A DNA stretch of 64,000 nucleotides from Cytobacillus firmus (lineage in GTDB: Bacteria > Bacillota > Bacilli > Bacillales > Cytobacillaceae), in assembly GCF_023657595.1 (NCBI RefSeq), contig NZ_CP098323.1, forward strand, positions 1,884,001-1,948,000, in the 5' to 3' direction. The notes under the pieces were generated by a model. It worked only from the letters and a program-made list of their open reading frames with translations, was not told the origin of the DNA and ran no database searches. Numbering within the stretch: position 1 is the stretch's first letter; every line of letters starts with the position of its first letter. The translations under genes were made by a program, and so were the position numbers. Below are positions 36,870 through 45,197 of this stretch, in pieces.

Positions 36870-37439
36870 TTAGAGATCCAAATTCCAGAGCTTTGGATCC
36901 CCAGAGGAAATAGCGAGTGCACCGGCTCCTAATCCATTCAAAATGTCTTCCTTATTACTGACCAAGCCACCAGCGATAATTGGCAGGGCAGTCATGGTCG
37001 TCATTTTATCAATGACAGATGGCATGAGACCTGGAAGAACTTCGATTGCATCCGGCTTACAGTTATGTGCGATATCGATTCCTTTGACCAGTGCATTGCG
37101 GTCAATAAGAAAAAGGCGCTGGATTGTCATTAGGCCTTCTTCTTTTGCATATTTAATCAGGTTGCTCTTAGTTGTGATAATGCCGGCTGGCTGCCAGATT
37201 TCTGCTATGTATTTAATAGCACTCTTCGTGTTGGACAGTCCATCGATGAAATCAATATGAATGAACGTAATCTTGCCGGCTTGTTTTAGTTTTTTCAGGT
37301 ATCCATTCATGGTAATCAAATTTCCGGTAAGGATGAAGACCATGTTGGCTTTTGAACGGATTGCCTTTTCCAGGTCGCCTTCTTCCTTTATTGATGCAAT
37401 CACTTGTGATTGTACAATGTCAATAATGTTTTGTTTCAT
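36870..37439 (-). CDS. glpP: GlpP, glycerol-3-phosphate-responsive antiterminator
   Basis: 189 residues. In B. subtilis GlpP binds leader mRNA when glycerol-3-phosphate is present and prevents termination. The fold is a small barrel: ANMVFILTGNLITM, FIHIDFIDGLSN, GIITTKSNLIKYA, IQRLFLIDRNAL, PDAIEVLPGLMP, PIIAGGLVSNKEDI, GALAISSG. AAGGAG stands 9 bases before ATG. It lies 0.3 kb from its likely targets. glpF, glpK and glpD are absent from the window. Confidence 0.92.
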   Translation of the reverse strand: MKQNIIDIVQSQVIASIKEEGDLEKAIRSKANMVFILTGNLITMNGYLKKLKQAGKITFIHIDFIDGLSNTKSAIKYIAEIWQPAGIITTKSNLIKYAKEEGLMTIQRLFLIDRNALVKGIDIAHNCKPDAIEVLPGLMPSVIDKMTTMTALPIIAGGLVSNKEDILNGLGAGALAISSGDPKLWNLDL

Positions 37440-37849
37440 CTACTATTCTCCTTAAATAGTCTGAATATTCTATATTACAACATAAATGTAAACGAAATAG
37501 GTTGATTAGGCATTCGTAAGTCTGCTATTACTAACCAGGTAAATGGGTCTCTATATTTTATTCAAGAATATAACCAATAATGATTGGACTACTACATTCA
37601 CGGATAGAATCCTGCTGGAGTTCAATCTATAAAAAAGAAAACTATTTTTTTAGGAAGTAATGTCCTAGATCGCTTTTATGATAGCTGTACTCTCTGGCTA
37701 TCAAGCATGATTGATTCATCATCGCCACCACTAAAAGTTAATCCACAGCAAATGAGTTTCTGAACTTGGAGAAAGGCTTTATTTGTTCAATTAGTGATTA
37801 TTCGCTTAGTGATAGGGAATCATGCGTCTATCCTTTCTGCGTAATTTTC
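37440..37849. other. Gene-free stretch, 410 bp
   Basis: AT-rich intergenic between glpP and the WYL regulator. I see no gene, RNA or clear repeat in it. Confidence 0.5.
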
Positions 37850-38818
37850 CTATTCCTCATTTTCCTTATATAATTGAACAACACTCTCAGCTAAGTCCTT
37901 TACACGTTCCTTAAGTGAAACAGGATGGATGATCTTAATCTGATTCCCAAACCCTAGTATATATTCCCCGGCCTCTTGTTCCGTGTCAAAGCATAGACTT
38001 GCTGGGATCCACCCATTGTCACTAGGTTTATTCGTGTGCAGAACCTGTACAAAACGCCCAGTAAAATTAATTCGCCTGATAATGGCTGGTGAAATCTCCA
38101 CATCAACCTCAAATTTTGGCAGGCTGCTAATGAATGTCTGCTTCGATTCCTGCCAATAGTCAGCGAGATCAAAGTGATTTGGCCTGCTGAAGTTTTCATT
38201 AATCAGCTCGGCATCAACTATTCTTGAAACACGGTAGGTTTTTATCTTTGCATCAGAAGCAGCTATAAGATACCAAGTGTTCCCTTTGGCGACCAGTCCT
38301 AACGGCTCAACTATTCTTTCGCTTGTCTGTTTATCTGCTTTTTCGTATTTGATTTGAAGTTTTTTCTCCTCCCAAACCGCCTGCTGGACGATTCCAAAAG
38401 ATTTCAATTCCCGTGGTGTTTCCCTCCACGTGCTGGTATCGATATGAATACGGTTGGAAATGTCCTTCACACCTTCCTTTAGTGGAGCAGGAATAGCGGC
38501 CAGAAGTTTCTGTCGTGCTTCTTTCCAATCATTACTGATGCCAAGGTCTGCAAGGTGCTCAAAGGAGGGGGAGAGAAGCAGTGTTGTGATTTCAGCAGCT
38601 TTTAATCCGGTAAGATTTGTTCTGTAATTCTCAAGCAGTTTCCAGCCGCCGAATTTTCCCCGTTCAGCCAGGACAGGGATGCCAGCGGCGCTTAAGGCTT
38701 CCATATCCCGGTGTATGGTCCGCTCCGTTACCTCTAACTCTTTTGCCAATTCCCTCGAGGTCATTCTTTCGTTATTTTGAAGCAATAATACGATCGCAAT
38801 GAGTCTGTCTGCGCGCAA
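37850..38818 (-). CDS. WYL-domain transcriptional regulator
   Basis: About 322 residues. An HTH_11-type winged helix opens the protein (RADRLIAIVLLLQNNERMTSRELAKELEVTERTIHRDME), followed by a WYL ligand-sensing domain (about 140-225, VEPLGLVAKGNTWYLIAAS) and a C-terminal WCX extension. TTG 38818 is preferred because AGGAG stands 8 bases upstream; the in-frame GTG at 38827 overlaps that site. Divergent from the SDR gene, its probable target. Confidence 0.85.
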   Translation of the reverse strand: MRADRLIAIVLLLQNNERMTSRELAKELEVTERTIHRDMEALSAAGIPVLAERGKFGGWKLLENYRTNLTGLKAAEITTLLLSPSFEHLADLGISNDWKEARQKLLAAIPAPLKEGVKDISNRIHIDTSTWRETPRELKSFGIVQQAVWEEKKLQIKYEKADKQTSERIVEPLGLVAKGNTWYLIAASDAKIKTYRVSRIVDAELINENFSRPNHFDLADYWQESKQTFISSLPKFEVDVEISPAIIRRINFTGRFVQVLHTNKPSDNGWIPASLCFDTEQEAGEYILGFGNQIKIIHPVSLKERVKDLAESVVQLYKENEE

Positions 38819-38913
38819 TCTGTTCACTCCTGATAAAAAAGTTTTAAATATGACATTAGATGTCAACATTAATGATTATAGTATACATATAACACAAAAG
38901 GGGGCAGATCGGA

Positions 38914-39825
38914 ATGACATCATTAAAAGGTAAGGTAGCGCTGGTAGCCGGCGGAACACGGGGAGCTGGCCGTGGCATCGCTATGGAACTCGGTGCAGCA
39001 GGTGCCACGGTATATGTTACAGGCCGTACAACACGAAAACAGACGTCGGAATATGGACGCAAGGAAACCATTGAGGAAACGGCTGAATTGGTCAATGAGC
39101 TGGGCGGAACTGGAATAGCTGTTCAAGTGGATCATCTTATACCGAATCAGGTGCAGTCATTGATTGAAAAGATTGAGAGAGAACAGGGCAGGCTGGATAT
39201 CCTCGTTAATGATATATGGGGAGGCGAAAATTTGATGGAATGGGACATTCCTGTCTGGGAGCATTCCATGGAGAAGGGAATGAGAATGCTTCGGCTGGCG
39301 ATTGATACTCATATTATCACAAGTCATTATGCCCTTCCGCTTTTAATCAAAAACAAAGGGGGATTAGTAGTAGAAATAACAGACGGAACAGAAGAGTACA
39401 ACCAACATCGCTACCGGGTGTCTCTGTATTATGACTTGGCCAAAAGCTCTGTCATCCGTATGGCCAAAGCATTGGCCCATGAACTTTCACCTTATGATTG
39501 CACCGCGGTTGCTGTTTCACCCGGATGGATGCGCTCTGAAATTATGCTCGAGGTGTTTGGGGTCACAGAGGAGAGTTGGAAGGATGCCGCCGAAAAGGAG
39601 CCTCATTTTGTAATATCTGAAACACCAAGGTATATAGGACGGGCAATTAGTGCCATTGCAAAAGATTCTGATAAAAATCGGTTGAACGGCGGATCCTTTT
39701 CAAGCGGGGAGCTGGCGAAAATGTATCATTTTCATGATCTGGATGGTTCCCAGCCTGAGGCTTTCAGATATCTGGTTGAGGTCCAGGAGGTGGGGAAACC
39801 GGCCAATGCTGAAGGATATAGATAG
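38914..39825 (+). CDS. Short-chain dehydrogenase/reductase
   Basis: 303 residues. Rossmann motif AGGTRGAGRG (about 12-21), TGRTTR, the NDIWGG region and the catalytic YYDLAK (Tyr and Lys four apart), then SPGWMRSE. NAD(P)-dependent oxidoreductase; substrate unknown. AAAGGGGG before ATG. Its last 99 bases are duplicated, decayed, at 41976-42075. Confidence 0.9.
   Translation: MTSLKGKVALVAGGTRGAGRGIAMELGAAGATVYVTGRTTRKQTSEYGRKETIEETAELVNELGGTGIAVQVDHLIPNQVQSLIEKIEREQGRLDILVNDIWGGENLMEWDIPVWEHSMEKGMRMLRLAIDTHIITSHYALPLLIKNKGGLVVEITDGTEEYNQHRYRVSLYYDLAKSSVIRMAKALAHELSPYDCTAVAVSPGWMRSEIMLEVFGVTEESWKDAAEKEPHFVISETPRYIGRAISAIAKDSDKNRLNGGSFSSGELAKMYHFHDLDGSQPEAFRYLVEVQEVGKPANAEGYR
39727..39825 (+). 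repeat. Direct repeat, proximal copy: intact 3' end of the SDR gene
   Basis: About 86% identical to 41976-42075. This copy is in frame. Confidence 0.85.
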
Positions 39826-39833
39826 CTTTTCAG

Positions 39834-39900
39834 TGGAAAAACTCCTTTGCAGAGGACTTAACTTTTTAAGTCTAAGTACTTCTGCAACAGGAGTTTTTTT
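39834..39900 (+). terminator. Terminator of the SDR gene
   Basis: AAAAACTCCT with CAGGAGTTTTTTT as outer stem and an internal GACTTA/TAAGTC pairing. Confidence 0.8.
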
Positions 39901-40057
39901 ACTAAATGTATGATTCATAGGTGAGCATTAAACGTTCTAATCATGATTATAATCGGTTTTTAAGAAAAGAGGTTGTTGTAAACCATCTTTTATTTATTGA
40001 ATATAAGTAAATAGTGACTTTATCTTTTAAAGGTTAAAGCTAGGGAGGAAGAATTAT

Positions 40058-41248
40058 ATGGGAGAGGGAAGAGAGCTAAAAATTGGAGCCGTTTATCCAT
40101 TTACAGGTTCTTTGGCTGCTGTTGGGAAAGATATTCGCCAAGCCATTGATTTGGCTGTTGAGATAGTAAATAATCGATACGATTTGCCGTTACCGTTAGC
40201 TCGTACTAAGGGCCTTCCCTTATTAGAGAATCAGAAAATTAAGGTGATTTATGGAGATTCTCAGGGTATTCCGGCAATTGGTCGAGAAGAAGCTGAACGA
40301 TTAATTGTAAAAGAAAAAGTTGCAGCACTGATTGGTTCTTATCAAAGTAGTGTAACTTTACAAGCTTCTGCTATCGCTGAAGCGGAAAAAGTTCCTTTTT
40401 TAGCCCCGGAAGCATCTGCACCATCGCTTACAGAGAGGGATTATCAGTATTTCTTTAGAACAGCACCAAATGACCATTTATATACTAATCTTTTCTTTGA
40501 ACTATTTCAATTTCTAAGAAACAGAGGCAGAGATATTAAAAATTTTGCTATTTTGACTGAGGATTCTATTTTTGGGTTAGAGGCAGCTGCAATTGAAAAA
40601 AGTCTGATTCGAAAGTTCTCAGGCGAGCTTGTAGAATTTGAAATGTATACCCCGCCTGTTTCGTTACTATTGGATGAGCTCGATAGGATTCGAAAGAGTA
40701 AGGCACAAGTTGTTTTTGGCCACCAATTTCTATCTGATGCAACACAAGTAGTTCAAGACCTTAATACGTTAAATTGGTTTCCTGAAGGGCTAGTTGTCCA
40801 AAATGCAGGTTACACCATACCTGAATTTCTAAAAACAGCAGGAAAAGATGGTAAATACATTATTAGTCGTGTTGCCTGGGCACTGGGTTTGGGAAGAGTC
40901 AAACCAATCGTAACGGAAGTCAATAACCTATACCGTTCTAAATATAATGAAGATATGAATGAAACCAATGCACGCAGCTTTACAGGATTTTTTGTTCTGG
41001 CTGATGCAATTAATCGGGCTGGAAGTATTAATAAAGATGAAATAAAAAGAGCTCTTCTTGGTACCAACATTCCAGGAAAACGTTTAATAATGCCATGGAA
41101 AGGCGTTCGTTTTGATTCAAACGGGCAGAACATATTAGCTGATGCATTACTGGCTCAAATTATCAATCAGGAATATAAAATAATATGGCCATTATCTGTT
41201 GCTGAATCAAGGGTTGTATGGCCAGCACCAGCATGGAATGAGAAGTAG
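40058..41248 (+). CDS. Orphan branched-chain/urea-type substrate-binding-fold protein without signal peptide
   Basis: 396 residues of the LivJ/UrtA-like periplasmic-binding fold: KIGAVYPFTGSLAAVGKDIRQAIDLAVE, AALIGSYQSSVTLQASAIAE, PFLAPEASAPSLTERDYQYFFRT. The mature fold begins right at the N-terminus (MGEGRELKIG), so there is no export signal. No permease or ATPase genes adjoin. GGGAGGAAG precedes ATG. It may be a cytoplasmic sensor-type binding protein. It is cargo of the segment inserted behind the SDR gene. Confidence 0.8.
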   Translation: MGEGRELKIGAVYPFTGSLAAVGKDIRQAIDLAVEIVNNRYDLPLPLARTKGLPLLENQKIKVIYGDSQGIPAIGREEAERLIVKEKVAALIGSYQSSVTLQASAIAEAEKVPFLAPEASAPSLTERDYQYFFRTAPNDHLYTNLFFELFQFLRNRGRDIKNFAILTEDSIFGLEAAAIEKSLIRKFSGELVEFEMYTPPVSLLLDELDRIRKSKAQVVFGHQFLSDATQVVQDLNTLNWFPEGLVVQNAGYTIPEFLKTAGKDGKYIISRVAWALGLGRVKPIVTEVNNLYRSKYNEDMNETNARSFTGFFVLADAINRAGSINKDEIKRALLGTNIPGKRLIMPWKGVRFDSNGQNILADALLAQIINQEYKIIWPLSVAESRVVWPAPAWNEK

Positions 41249-41282
41249 CATAGATATTTCACCTGTAAATTATGACATAATA

Positions 41283-41312
41283 AGGCGGCTTTTTATTCGC
41301 AAAAAGCCGCCT
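41283..41312. terminator. Hairpin between convergent cargo genes
   Basis: AGGCGGCTTTTT and AAAAAGCCGCCT form a perfect 12-bp stem; the T and A tracts are inside the arms. Confidence 0.7.
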
Positions 41313-41380
41313 CGTTAGGTATGAAGTTATTTCTATACATATTCTGCAGTCCTTTTAATTAACCAGATTAAATGAAAAGA

Positions 41381-41914
41381 TTATGCTTTTTCTTCCCACC
41401 AGGTCAAAACGATTGTCCCTGCGATGTATTGAAATCCCGGTGGTCTTAGAAGTATTGAGAAGGAGCCTCCGGGGCCAATAATTATTGAGCCGTTGTGTGA
41501 ATCACTTACAAGGGTGGAATTTTGAGTAACAATTCTATCAAAAATATTCACACCTTTAGTCATGGGTTCAGTGGAATAACCAGCATTCTTCATTATCGCC
41601 TTTGGTGTTGGCGGTGGTGAAACAGCCTGATTTGTTGGAGTTACATTGAAGGAGTCAACTGCATTTTTAGGCGGATCGGCATTTAACCATATTTCACTGA
41701 TAAAATTTTGATCTGAAAAGTTTGTAATGGTAAAAAGATCGATATATAGATTGACTCCAGATTTAATAGGGTTTACTATGCCGCCCCAGGCGTAATATCC
41801 TCCGCCAAAATTCAATAATTCTGTTTTTCCTATAAAATATCTACCAAGCTTGGAATTCAAGCTTGGACTCGGAATATTCACCACTTGAATTGGCTGTTTA
41901 TTTTCTTTTTGCAT
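41381..41914 (-). CDS. DUF6143-like protein
   Basis: 177 residues, no signal peptide, beta-rich. The opening PIQVVNIPSPSLNSKLGRYFIGKTELLNFGG and the end TIVLTWWEEKA match the DUF6143 proteins of spore-forming Bacillaceae as I remember them; function unknown. AGGAG stands 7 bases before ATG on the minus strand. Second cargo gene of the SDR-side insert. Confidence 0.65.
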   Translation of the reverse strand: MQKENKQPIQVVNIPSPSLNSKLGRYFIGKTELLNFGGGYYAWGGIVNPIKSGVNLYIDLFTITNFSDQNFISEIWLNADPPKNAVDSFNVTPTNQAVSPPPTPKAIMKNAGYSTEPMTKGVNIFDRIVTQNSTLVSDSHNGSIIIGPGGSFSILLRPPGFQYIAGTIVLTWWEEKA

Positions 41915-41975
41915 ATCATTGCTCCTAACTGTACATTTTCAGTTTATATAATATGAAACAGTATAGGCAGTTGTT

Positions 41976-42075
41976 CATTTTCACGTTTTGGATGGTTCTC
42001 AGCCTGGGGCTTTCAGATATTTGGTCGAGGGTCCAGGAGGCGGTAAAGCCTGCCAATGCTGAGGGGAATAGATAG
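41976..42075 (+). repeat. Direct repeat, distal copy: degraded 3' end of the SDR gene
   Basis: About 86% match to 39727-39825, with an extra G (GAGGGTCC for GAGGTCC) that breaks the frame. No SDR coding sequence precedes it. A terminator follows at 42082. Confidence 0.85.
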
Positions 42076-42081
42076 TTTGGT

Positions 42082-42119
42082 AAACTCGTTTTGCAGAATT
42101 TCTGCAAAACGAGTTTTTT
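42082..42119 (+). terminator. Terminator behind the degraded SDR tail
   Basis: AAACTCGTTTTGCAGA and TCTGCAAAACGAGTTTTTT, a perfect 16-bp-class stem with T run. Confidence 0.9.
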
Positions 42120-42230
42120 AATTTGTCAAAGGGAATATGACTTTCTTATCCAAATTTTGGTGAACAAACTTACTTTAGTCGTTATAATAAAACCAGGTAT
42201 ATAAATAATAAGGCATAGATAAAGGGGAGA

Positions 42231-44282
42231 ATGATCTTGATCATTCCAGAAAAAAATAATCCTATATTACCATTGACGATAAGTGTGAAAGAAATAAAAT
42301 CCATCGTTAACTGGTTTGAACACCATCAGCGATCCTTTTATGCACTCGGCTGGTCTTATCTTGGGAACCAAGGCAAGATAGAGGAGCTTTTTTATCGGGC
42401 CATTTTACAGGTGCATAAGGAGCTGCCAAAATTTAAAAACAGCACATCTTTTGAGATGTGGGTTCTATCTATTTTTATCCAAGTCTGCCGGGAGCTTCCT
42501 ATTGATAATAGTTTAAAAGCTTCAGAGGAAAGCATTTTTGATGCACTGCAGCAGTTAAAAGAGCAGGAAAGAGAAATGCTGGTCTTAACCTATATAAAAG
42601 GGGTCTCCAGGGAGGAAGCAGCACAGCTTCTCCAAGTGTCACCTGAACAGATTAAGGAGCTTTTATTTTCAGGATTCCAATTACTCAGAAAAGGATTGGG
42701 AAATGGGGAATGCTATCAGGGCTGCAAGGAATACCAAAAGCTTTACATGGATTACCTGGAAAGAAAACTGGAACGGCCGCGGAAAATCGATTTTGAAATG
42801 CATATCTATCATTGTCATAACTGCCAGGATGATCTGGCATCTCTGCAGGAAACCATATTGAACTTCTCTGAAACCATTGAGACATTCAACGTACCTGCAG
42901 ATTTCATGGAAAACGTAAAAGAACGAGTCTCACATAGGGAAAATTTTATTAAGCTGAAGAAGAAGAAAAGCAAAAGAATTGGATTTATTTCTGCAAGTGT
43001 CTTCGTCTTATTTATGTGTACAGGTTACTTCACCGGGATTTTTTCAAAAATCTATTACTCATTGACGGAAGAAAATAAGGAGCTGCGCGTTTTTCTTCAG
43101 GAGGATTTAGGTGAAAGGCTGGGGCTGGAAGCTGAAAGCAATGGGGTTAAAATAAAAATTAAGAGTGTGATTGCTGATGAGATTCAAACTCTTATTTTTT
43201 ATGAAATAGAAGATACCAATGACAACAATCAATATATGATTAACATTGATGATGGCATTTTTATTGAGGACGAAATGAAAATAATGGTGGCAAATACCTA
43301 TCCTATGTACATTCCACCAGATATGGAGTCAGATCTTAATAAAAAGGAAAAGAACATTTATCATGGGAAAATGAGTCTGAGGCCTGTGAAAGAAAATGAA
43401 GCCACCATTCAGCTCAATATAAAAAAGGTTTTGAAATTAAAACGAAACTCCTCAGATTCATATGTGAATATGGTGCCCGAAGAAGGTGATTGGAAATTTG
43501 ATATTCCTGTTACAAAAAAAACATCAGTCGAGTATGCATTGGATGAAGAAGTTGAAATTGAGGGGACAGCAGTCTTGATAGATAAACTAATACTTGCTCC
43601 AACAGGGACAATCCTGCAATATGGTCTCAAAAATGAACAGCCCGAGAAGCGGATCGAAATGATCAATTTTAAAAATCTGGAGATTAACAATAAAGTAGCT
43701 GAACCTGATTTATACGGGAACTCATACGTGCACGCCCAGAATGATTTGAGATGGAGCAAGTTTCAGGCGCATTTTGAACCTCTATTTGAAAAAGAAACCA
43801 ATGAAGTCAAAGTTCTATTCGATAGTGTTTATTTGTCAATTGTAGACAATAAAACCATTGACCTTAATGCTTCCAAGGAATATCCGCAAACCTTTGAATA
43901 TGCGGGCAGTACCATCTCAATAGATAAGGTGGAAATGGGTCAGTCTGCTACTGTTGTTTTCAGCAATCACGAAATAAAGAATCGGGCGTATGAATCACTT
44001 CATTACAATATAGTGACTGAAGAAGGTGATGATTCCTCAATGGAAATGGATCATGAAGGAATTATTGTTGATAAAAATGGAAAAGAATACGATATGAAAA
44101 AGATTACCCCAAAAATATACGAAGTAATGGAACAGCCCCGTCACTTCTTTACTGTTCAAAGTACAAAGATACATGGCAAGAAAGTAACTCCTAAGTCACT
44201 GGAGATTTATGGGTATAGCACAACGGAATATTTAGACGATGAAATAGAGCTGCAAACTGAGCTGATAGAAGCAGGTACCTGA
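42231..44282 (+). CDS. Sigma-factor/anti-sigma-factor fusion membrane protein with DUF4179-type ectodomain
   Basis: 683 residues in one chain. Residues of about 20-90 resemble ECF sigma region 2, and about 102-155 region 4 (FDALQQLKEQEREMLVLTYIKGVSREEAAQLL). A zinc-binding anti-sigma motif HxxxCxxC stands at His191-Cys195-Cys198, and one membrane helix at about 250-268 (GFISASVFVLFMCTGYF). The rest, about 280-683, is an extracytoplasmic beta-rich domain of the DUF4179/DUF5643 kind. In most systems these are separate proteins. AAAGGGGAGA precedes ATG 42231; TTG 42237 is an alternative start. Confidence 0.85.
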   Translation: MILIIPEKNNPILPLTISVKEIKSIVNWFEHHQRSFYALGWSYLGNQGKIEELFYRAILQVHKELPKFKNSTSFEMWVLSIFIQVCRELPIDNSLKASEESIFDALQQLKEQEREMLVLTYIKGVSREEAAQLLQVSPEQIKELLFSGFQLLRKGLGNGECYQGCKEYQKLYMDYLERKLERPRKIDFEMHIYHCHNCQDDLASLQETILNFSETIETFNVPADFMENVKERVSHRENFIKLKKKKSKRIGFISASVFVLFMCTGYFTGIFSKIYYSLTEENKELRVFLQEDLGERLGLEAESNGVKIKIKSVIADEIQTLIFYEIEDTNDNNQYMINIDDGIFIEDEMKIMVANTYPMYIPPDMESDLNKKEKNIYHGKMSLRPVKENEATIQLNIKKVLKLKRNSSDSYVNMVPEEGDWKFDIPVTKKTSVEYALDEEVEIEGTAVLIDKLILAPTGTILQYGLKNEQPEKRIEMINFKNLEINNKVAEPDLYGNSYVHAQNDLRWSKFQAHFEPLFEKETNEVKVLFDSVYLSIVDNKTIDLNASKEYPQTFEYAGSTISIDKVEMGQSATVVFSNHEIKNRAYESLHYNIVTEEGDDSSMEMDHEGIIVDKNGKEYDMKKITPKIYEVMEQPRHFFTVQSTKIHGKKVTPKSLEIYGYSTTEYLDDEIELQTELIEAGT

Positions 44283-44299
44283 TTGGTGTCTGCTTGTTT

Positions 44300-44998
44300 T
44301 TATAAAATCATCGACTCCACCAGTTCCGCCCTAATTTTTGTAATATGCCCCTCCATCAATTCCTTTGCTTTATCTCCATTTCCAGAAGCAATAGCCAAAT
44401 AAATTTCCTTATGCTCCTCGATGGTATCCTCGTATCGTGACAAATCCTTGAACCGATGATTCTGGGTAGCTCTAATGGTTTCTTCCATATGTCCTTTGAG
44501 GGTATGGATCAATTCAATGAAAATCGAGTTATGGGTGGCCTCGGCAATTCTGATGTGAAAGTCCAGATCTGCTTTTAACCCTAATTCGGGGTCTTGTTTG
44601 GACAGCGCCATTTGATTTACTGCTATTCGCAGCTTTTCCAAGTCTGCGGGAGTGGCTCTTTTGGCTGCAAGGAAGGAGGATTCAGCTTCCAGTGCACGCC
44701 TCAGTTCAAGCATTTCATATACCAGCGGGTTTTCTGCTTTGACAGCTGTAATGATCTCTTCTTTACTTGATTGGATATCAGAGACTTTAACGTAGCTTCC
44801 GCCTCCCTGGCGGATATCGATGAGCCCGTTCAGTTCCAGGGTTCTGAGTGCCTCTCTGATGGTTGTCCGGCTGACATTGAATTGAACTGCCAATTCTCTT
44901 TCTGAAGGCAGCCGTTCACCTGGTTTAAGATTTCCTCCCAAATAGCATTCTGTCAATTTATCTGCTAAAACCAGATAGGTCTTTTTTTTCTCTGCCAT
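44300..44998 (-). CDS. FadR-subfamily GntR transcriptional regulator
   Basis: 232 residues: winged HTH in about 10-75 (GERLPSERELAVQFNVSRTTIREALRTLELNGLIDIRQGGGSYV), then an FCD ligand domain (ELRRALEAESSFLAAKR; DLDFHIRIAEATHN with metal-type histidine). FCD regulators sense hydroxy- or carboxylic acids. Divergent from the GlcD-like oxidase gene, with an FCD-type operator in between. Confidence 0.9.
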   Translation of the reverse strand: MAEKKKTYLVLADKLTECYLGGNLKPGERLPSERELAVQFNVSRTTIREALRTLELNGLIDIRQGGGSYVKVSDIQSSKEEIITAVKAENPLVYEMLELRRALEAESSFLAAKRATPADLEKLRIAVNQMALSKQDPELGLKADLDFHIRIAEATHNSIFIELIHTLKGHMEETIRATQNHRFKDLSRYEDTIEEHKEIYLAIASGNGDKAKELMEGHITKIRAELVESMIL

Positions 44999-45155
44999 TC
45001 CCCGTACCCTCTTTTCAAAATAGGCCTCTCTTACTTTCCTAAATGTAACAGACCTAAAATCTATTAATCAATACTATAAAAATAATAAAATAAATAATTG
45101 AATTTTTCTGATAAGTTAGTATAATTAATTTAACTTGTTGGACCAATTATAACAT

Positions 45156-45166
45156 TGGTTTGACCA
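45156..45166 (+). promoter_or_regulatory. FCD/GntR-type operator
   Basis: TGGTTTGACCA fits TNGTNNNACNA exactly. A second half-like site (TTGGACCAA) lies about 20 bases upstream. Both stand directly before the oxidase gene. Confidence 0.6.
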
Positions 45167-45197
45167 AATTCCCCGAATAAGAAAGAAGGAGTATAGG

